Positions 5,738-8,699 of a stretch of 8,699 bases of DNA are shown in pieces (within the stretch, counting starts at the first letter, position 1; each line of letters starts with the position of its first letter). Origin of the DNA: Candidatus Beckwithbacteria bacterium (GTDB lineage Bacteria; Patescibacteriota; Microgenomatia; UBA1400; UBA1449); NCBI GenBank assembly GCA_012798485.1, contig JAAZND010000100.1, positions 1-8,699 of the forward strand. Direction: 5' to 3'. The notes below the pieces were generated by a model that worked only from the letters and a program-made list of their open reading frames with translations, searched no databases and was not told the DNA's origin. The position numbers and the translations under genes were made by a program.

Positions 5738-5764
5738 TATAAAAAATAAAATATATTGTATAAT
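5736..5764 (+). promoter_or_regulatory. Promoter of the TrmB-family regulator
   Basis: A perfect -10 TATAAT (5759-5764) is preceded at 17 bases by TTTATA (5736-5741, four of six to TTGACA). The ATG at 5775 is 10 bases after the -10, so the mRNA leader would be about four bases. No Shine-Dalgarno is present. Confidence 0.6.
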
Positions 5765-5774
5765 TGTTGTTCAA

Positions 5775-6557
5775 ATGGTGAACAAACAACAACTTTATCA
5801 TTATTTTTACGATCTTGGTTTAGATCAAGACGAAACCAAAATTTATTTAGCTCTTCTTAATAAGGGTCTATCTACAGTCTTGGAAATAGCTAAAGAAACT
5901 AAAATTAATCGCACTACACTCTATCGAAGACTGGAAAATCTTGTTGGCAAAAACCTGATTGAACTAATTATTGATGAAAAAAGAACTCTCTATAAAGCTG
6001 TTGATCTTGATAATCTTGAGCAAGTTATAATTGAAAAAACTGCTAAGTTAAAAACTTTACAAGACAATTTCAAACAAATTAAAAATTACCTTATCGGTGA
6101 AGTTGGCTACGGGCAACCAGGCACAAGGGTGCAATTTTATCGAGGAGTGCAAGGAATTAAACAAATGTACTGGCATGCTTTGAAAGCCAAAAATGAATTT
6201 GTAGGCTACAGTTATCTCACTTCAGAAAGTATTGTAGGTTATCGTTTTATTGAACGCTGGAGTCAGGAATTTATAAATCGAGGACTCAAAGGACGAGACT
6301 TAATTTCTCAAGTTTATTTAGACAATCGTAAAGAATTTCCAGAGGCAAAAGGTGTTAATTGGGCTAGTTGGCAGACTAGGCTTTTGCCAGAAAAAGTTTT
6401 CATTATCAACCACCAAATGGACATTTATAATGATATTATCGCCATGTATAATTGGCATAACGGAGAAATTTTTGGTGTCGAAATTTATAACGAAAAAATT
6501 GCACAAATGCATAAACAAATGTTTGAAGTCTTTTGGCAAATGGGAAAAGCAATATAA
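5775..6557 (+). CDS. TrmB-family transcriptional regulator
   Basis: TrmB-family proteins bind DNA through an N-terminal winged helix and sense a ligand (sugars in the studied archaeal members) through the C-terminal half. Seen in the 260 residues: a winged helix at about 8-75, with TVLEIAKETKINRTTLYRRLENL (34-56) as helix-turn-helix and recognition helix and KRTLYKAV (69-76) as wing; a coiled-coil linker rich in Lys and Leu at 80-108; and a sensor region at 118-257 beginning VQFYRGVQGIKQMY. The start is well set by a perfect -10 ten bases upstream. It is divergent from the solo sensor gene, sharing a 119-base control region with a possible operator, so autoregulation is likely. No sugar transporter or pathway gene is in the window, and the ligand and targets cannot be told. 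It converges on the next gene with an eight-base gap and no visible terminator. Confidence 0.88.
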   Translation: MVNKQQLYHYFYDLGLDQDETKIYLALLNKGLSTVLEIAKETKINRTTLYRRLENLVGKNLIELIIDEKRTLYKAVDLDNLEQVIIEKTAKLKTLQDNFKQIKNYLIGEVGYGQPGTRVQFYRGVQGIKQMYWHALKAKNEFVGYSYLTSESIVGYRFIERWSQEFINRGLKGRDLISQVYLDNRKEFPEAKGVNWASWQTRLLPEKVFIINHQMDIYNDIIAMYNWHNGEIFGVEIYNEKIAQMHKQMFEVFWQMGKAI

Positions 6558-6565
6558 CTCTAATC

Positions 6566-6874
6566 TTATTTTTGCGTTTTTAATTGATTTAATTTCCACA
6601 TAAAAAGCCTAGCTTTACTCTTGACATTTTTAGCATCCATCACAAAACTACGCGCATTTTCAATTAAACTTCTATCTGTTTCTTTAGCCAGCTTGATATA
6701 CAAACTAGCTTTTTTAGGGTCTTCTCCCAATTCTATCGTTAGACGATAACCGTAATCTTGAAACTCTCTGGAAACATAGCGTCTCTCTTTGTTATCAATA
6801 ACTATTGTTTCGAGAATTTGTCCCAGGCTTCTCGTCCCGCTTGATTGTCTTTGTTCTTTTTTTTTCTGCAACAT
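6566..6874 (-). CDS. Small conserved-looking protein of unknown function
   Basis: Function not recognised. The 102-residue protein is highly charged and soluble, with a basic, disordered-looking first 15 residues. After a central block, RRYVSREFQDYGYRLTIELG at 31-50, comes LYIKLAKETDRSLIENARSF at 58-77 and a basic helical end, KSKARLFMWKLNQL at 85-98. The pattern of aromatic and basic residues suggests a small helical nucleic-acid-binding or adaptor protein, but there is no diagnostic motif. Codon use and composition match neighbouring genes and the frame is open throughout, so it is very likely real. It lies 42 bases after pth with no terminator between, and may be co-transcribed with it; a GATAAT 12 bases before the ATG could give a separate start. 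Confidence 0.7.
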   Translation of the reverse strand: MLQKKKEQRQSSGTRSLGQILETIVIDNKERRYVSREFQDYGYRLTIELGEDPKKASLYIKLAKETDRSLIENARSFVMDAKNVKSKARLFMWKLNQLKTQK

Positions 6875-6916
6875 AAGGTTATTTTCATTATCATTTAGAT
6901 ATACTCTGTATAAAAT

Positions 6917-7453
6917 TTAAGTATTAATTAAAAGTAAATCATGATAAATTTTAGTAAAAATAACTGTTAGTTGCTCCTGCTCTTCCTTTAAAAAATCTTT
7001 TAAAACATAATTATCAGCCATTGACTCGCCACTTTTTTTAACTAAATCATAAGTTTTTCCAGCTATCCCGATTCTGATTTTTACAAAATCATCAGTTTTT
7101 AAATAAGCTGTCACTGAATTAACACCATTATGCACTCTTGGTCCTTTGGGTGAAATTTTATAATCACCAAAAGGCAAATCTAGATCATCGTGAATCAAAA
7201 TCAAATTCTTGGAAGTCAAGTTAGCAAATTTTAAAATTTTAGCTACTGCAAGACCAGATGAATTCATGAAAGTTTGCGGTTTAACTAGTAAGTAGTCAGG
7301 TTTTTGCAAAATGAGAGCTTGGCATTTTTTATTTAAGTTAAAATGATTTTCCTGATTTTTGCTAGCCACAAAATCCAAAAAAAGAAAGCCCACATTATGC
7401 CGATTATAGTGAAATTTTTCCTCTGGATTGCCAAGACCAACTAAAACTTTCAT
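6917..7453 (-). CDS. pth: Peptidyl-tRNA hydrolase
   Basis: It cleaves peptidyl-tRNA released from stalled ribosomes, freeing tRNA; an essential cytosolic enzyme. I start at the ATG at 7453 (178 residues), because MKVLVGLGNP is the canonical N-terminus; the reading frame is open for six codons further with a poor start. Seen: GLGNP at 6-10 (Asn9), catalytic His19 in NRHNVGF, Asn64 in KPQTFMNSSG, Asp90 in HDDLDLPFG, HNG with Asn109, and RIGI at 127-130. These correspond to E. coli Asn10, His20, Asn68, Asp93 and Asn114. The usual GGHNG reads RVHNG here. Length is normal for the family. An extended -10 element six bases before the ATG implies a leaderless message. Confidence 0.96.
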   Translation of the reverse strand: MKVLVGLGNPEEKFHYNRHNVGFLFLDFVASKNQENHFNLNKKCQALILQKPDYLLVKPQTFMNSSGLAVAKILKFANLTSKNLILIHDDLDLPFGDYKISPKGPRVHNGVNSVTAYLKTDDFVKIRIGIAGKTYDLVKKSGESMADNYVLKDFLKEEQEQLTVIFTKIYHDLLLINT

Positions 7454-7459
7454 AAAATG

Positions 7460-7468
7460 AGTATAACA
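7460..7468 (-). promoter_or_regulatory. Extended -10 promoter of pth
   Basis: TGTTATACT on the minus strand is a TGn-extended -10 with a five-of-six hexamer. Only six bases separate it from the ATG at 7453, so the transcript should begin at or next to the A of the ATG. It abuts the T-run of the terminator at 7470-7502, leaving no room for an independent -35. Confidence 0.6.
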
Positions 7469-7469
7469 C

Positions 7470-7502
7470 AAAAAGACCTCTAGAAAATCTCTAAAGGTCT
7501 TT
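7470..7502 (-). terminator. Intrinsic terminator of the DUF4870-like gene
   Basis: The stem AAAGACCT/AGGTCTTT (7472-7479 with 7495-7502) continues after one C/A mismatch with TAGA/TCTA (7481-7484 with 7489-7492 shifted by one, i.e. 7490-7493), leaving a loop of about five bases. On the minus strand a run of five T's (7470-7474) closes it. It lies 17 bases after the stop of the gene at 7520-7855. Confidence 0.75.
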
Positions 7503-7519
7503 AAATTGACAAAATTAAA

Positions 7520-7855
7520 CTATTTGATTTGCTTTTTGACAAATTCACCAACTACCGGCACTTCCCAATCTTCTCCTTGATAGGCTTTAATAATCAAAAC
7601 TAGCCATAAAACAAAGGCTACAATCCATAAAATCCAACTTAAAAACCAACCAATCACTGGAATAAAACTTAAAACACTAATGCCTCCAAAAATCACCAAA
7701 CTTTGCATGGCGTGGAATTTAGTTCTTTTATTTTCTTTAGCTAAAAGCAAGAAAATTAAACCAGTTAGCCAACCACCAACATAGCATAAAACATTTTCAA
7801 TATTTTGGTCTAAACCAGTAGCGGTATTGTTTTTAGATTTTTTATCTTCTGCCAT
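7520..7855 (-). CDS. Small membrane protein, DUF4870-like
   Basis: The 111-residue protein resembles the DUF4870 family of small three-helix membrane proteins; no biochemical role is established. I start at the ATG at 7855, giving a hydrophilic N-terminus (MAEDKKSKNN) before the first helix; the frame is open for 29 codons more, but that extension has no family character. Seen: first hydrophobic segment 21-40, a basic loop KENKRTKFHAMQS at 40-52 (the FHAxQS pattern is characteristic), two further segments within 53-92, and a polar tail GEDWEVPVVGEF at 94-105. No Shine-Dalgarno is visible; TTTAAT nine bases before the ATG could serve as a -10. It lies downstream of tRNA-Ser on the same strand and ends at a terminator. 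Confidence 0.85.
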   Translation of the reverse strand: MAEDKKSKNNTATGLDQNIENVLCYVGGWLTGLIFLLLAKENKRTKFHAMQSLVIFGGISVLSFIPVIGWFLSWILWIVAFVLWLVLIIKAYQGEDWEVPVVGEFVKKQIK

Positions 7856-7975
7856 ATAAGAAAAATTAAAAGCAATTACTTTTAATTTTGATAAATTATT
7901 TATATTAAATTGATCATAACAAAAAACTGATGAGTTAAGCAAATTGAAAATTTTTTAAAGAAGTAATTATTCCCT

Positions 7976-8061
7976 TGGCGGAAGGGGAGAGATTCGAACT
8001 CTCGATCCTTTCGGATGCCTGTTTTCAAGACAGGTGCACTAGACCACTATGCGACCCTTCC
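7976..8061 (-). tRNA. tRNA-Ser (anticodon UGA), CCA encoded
   Basis: On the minus strand the full cloverleaf can be drawn. The acceptor is GGAAGGG/CCCTTCC, the D stem GCA/TGC, and the anticodon stem CCTGT/ACAGG with loop CTTGAAA (anticodon TGA at 8025-8027). The long variable arm ATCC-GAAA-GGAT is typical of serine tRNAs, and the T arm is GAGAG-TTCGAAT-CTCTC. The discriminator G is followed by an encoded CCA (7976-7978). It reads UCA and other UCN codons. It has its own strong promoter and lies 120 bases before the next gene on its strand. Confidence 0.97.
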
Positions 8062-8077
8062 AGTAATAACAGAGTAA

Positions 8078-8086
8078 ATTATACCA
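8078..8086 (-). promoter_or_regulatory. Extended -10 promoter of tRNA-Ser
   Basis: TGGTATAAT on the minus strand is a perfect -10 hexamer with a TGn extension. Transcription would start near 8071, about ten bases before the mature 5' end of the tRNA, requiring normal RNase P trimming. No strong -35 is visible, as is common with extended -10 promoters. Confidence 0.7.
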
Positions 8087-8096
8087 TTATTCGGGC

Positions 8097-8125
8097 ATTA
8101 CAAAAACCAAAAATTTTGCTAAGAT
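8097..8125 (+). promoter_or_regulatory. Promoter of the right-edge gene
   Basis: TGCTAAGAT (8117-8125) is a TGn-extended -10, with ATTACA (8097-8102, four of six to TTGACA) at 17-base spacing. The ATG at 8132 is six bases after the -10, so the mRNA would be leaderless. Its -35 is only ten bases from the divergent tRNA promoter. Confidence 0.5.
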
Positions 8126-8131
8126 AAATTA

Positions 8132-8699
8132 ATGCAAACAGCAAATGAAAATCAACCAGCTGCATCAGCAAAAGAAGAAATTTCCATGGAAAAACTGAAT
8201 GAAGAAATCAAAACACAGGTTCTTTTCTCCTGGAAAGCTTTATCTCGCCCTTTTAAAGTCAGAACTCGAGAATTTTATACTACTGCTGGTTCAATTATTT
8301 TTTTACTTTGCATTATTTTTATCTTTCTTAAGGAATTTTTACTTGTCATGGCAATTATCGCTTTCTCTTTTTTTGTTTATATTTTAAGCACTGTTAAACC
8401 AGAGGAGGTGGAAAACCAAATCACTAATAAAGGCATTTTTAATGCTGGCAAATTATATTTTTGGGATCAACTAGGCAGATTCTGGTTTGGAGATAGTTAT
8501 GATAGCCGCGTTTTATTTATTGAAAATTTTGAAGGTTTACCTCCCCGTCTTATACTTTTAATTAATCATAAAGATGAAGAAAATATCACCACTATACTAA
8601 AAAAATACCTTATAAACCAAAAACCTACTAAATCCCAACTTGAAAAAGCTGGTGAATGGTTGGTAAAAAAAGTTCCTCTAGAATCAACTACTAAACCAA
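8132..8699 (+). CDS. Unknown membrane-anchored protein, cut by the window edge
   Basis: Function not recognised. The frame is open from the ATG at 8132 to the end of the window without a stop (189 codons seen), so the C-terminus is missing. Seen: a polar N-terminus of about 30 residues, then WKALSRPFKVRTREFYTT at 34-51, two adjacent hydrophobic segments (about 52-67 and 69-88) that form a hairpin through the membrane, then a cytosolic-looking mixed domain beginning TVKPEEVENQITNKGI at 87-102 with several aromatics (YFWDQLGRFWFG at 109-120). From memory, similar proteins occur in Patescibacteria, but no function is known to me. A second ATG at 8186 is less likely, given the promoter six bases before 8132. 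Confidence 0.75.
   Translation, partial: MQTANENQPAASAKEEISMEKLNEEIKTQVLFSWKALSRPFKVRTREFYTTAGSIIFLLCIIFIFLKEFLLVMAIIAFSFFVYILSTVKPEEVENQITNKGIFNAGKLYFWDQLGRFWFGDSYDSRVLFIENFEGLPPRLILLINHKDEENITTILKKYLINQKPTKSQLEKAGEWLVKKVPLESTTKP

Noticed and set aside
5701..5757. 13-base inverted repeat AATATATTTTATT / AATAAAATATATT in the divergent gap
   Set aside because: In DNA made almost only of A and T, a 13-base match over this distance is expected by chance about once, so I do not call it an operator.
6318..6603. Open frames of 83-93 codons on both strands overlapping the 3' end of the TrmB regulator
   Set aside because: They lie almost wholly inside a well-supported gene, have no promoter or start signal, and their translations show no domain character.
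7943..7975. Terminator directly after tRNA-Ser
   Set aside because: The sequence is AT-rich, with an AAAATTTTTT run but no stable stem, so termination there cannot be supported.
843..8061. Possible recoding of TGA (as Gly in some related lineages), since none of the 11 complete genes ends in TGA
   Set aside because: No gene needs an in-frame TGA, and Gly and Trp are encoded by GGN and TGG throughout. Avoidance of TGA as stop is common in AT-rich genomes and the sample is small.
8199..8387. 62-codon plus-strand frame overlapping the right-edge gene
   Set aside because: It is in a different frame from the longer open frame that has a promoter and a plausible membrane-protein sequence; its hydrophobicity is a by-product of T-rich DNA.

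Overview
This is an AT-rich bacterial chromosomal window. The genes are short and tightly packed, stop codons are only TAA or TAG, the tRNA-Ser carries an encoded CCA, and several promoters sit almost on top of the start codon. Small uncharacterised membrane proteins, TrmB-type regulators and a DUF4870-like protein together resemble the Patescibacteria (candidate phyla radiation) or a similar small-genome lineage. This placement rests on gene style and recalled family distribution, not on a marker-gene tree, so it is tentative. The standard meaning of TGA as stop fits: no gene needs TGA as a sense codon.

Layout. Positions 1-842 hold no gene, only very AT-rich DNA with one exact DnaA box and two small repeat structures. 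From 5134 down to 843 six genes run head-to-tail on the minus strand with gaps of 3-57 bases: an unknown multi-pass membrane protein, lgt (lipoprotein diacylglyceryl transferase), a CsoR-family repressor, thioredoxin, thioredoxin reductase and glutamate dehydrogenase. A terminator at 5171-5207 closes the gene before them. Next come a divergent pair: a sensor-only TrmB-like protein on the minus strand and a complete TrmB-family regulator on the plus strand, sharing a 119-base AT-rich control region. Then, on the minus strand, come a small unknown protein, pth (peptidyl-tRNA hydrolase), a second terminator, a DUF4870-like membrane protein and tRNA-Ser(UGA). A plus-strand gene for an unknown membrane-anchored protein runs off the right edge.

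How it fits together. The best-supported local system is a small thiol-redox regulon. The CsoR-family protein keeps the two redox-capable cysteines but lacks the copper-ligand histidine, as in the persulfide sensor CstR. Its start region contains a 17-base inverted repeat resembling CsoR/CstR operators, overlapping a TTGACA promoter and the Shine-Dalgarno sequence. Thioredoxin, thioredoxin reductase and glutamate dehydrogenase (a possible NADPH source) follow directly. I infer that the repressor controls this set in response to sulfur or thiol stress.

A second possible regulatory unit is the divergent TrmB pair, in which one partner has lost its DNA-binding domain and could modulate the other. 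Several genes (pth, trmB, the solo sensor, the right-edge gene) have a -10 element so close to the ATG that their mRNAs would be leaderless or nearly so.
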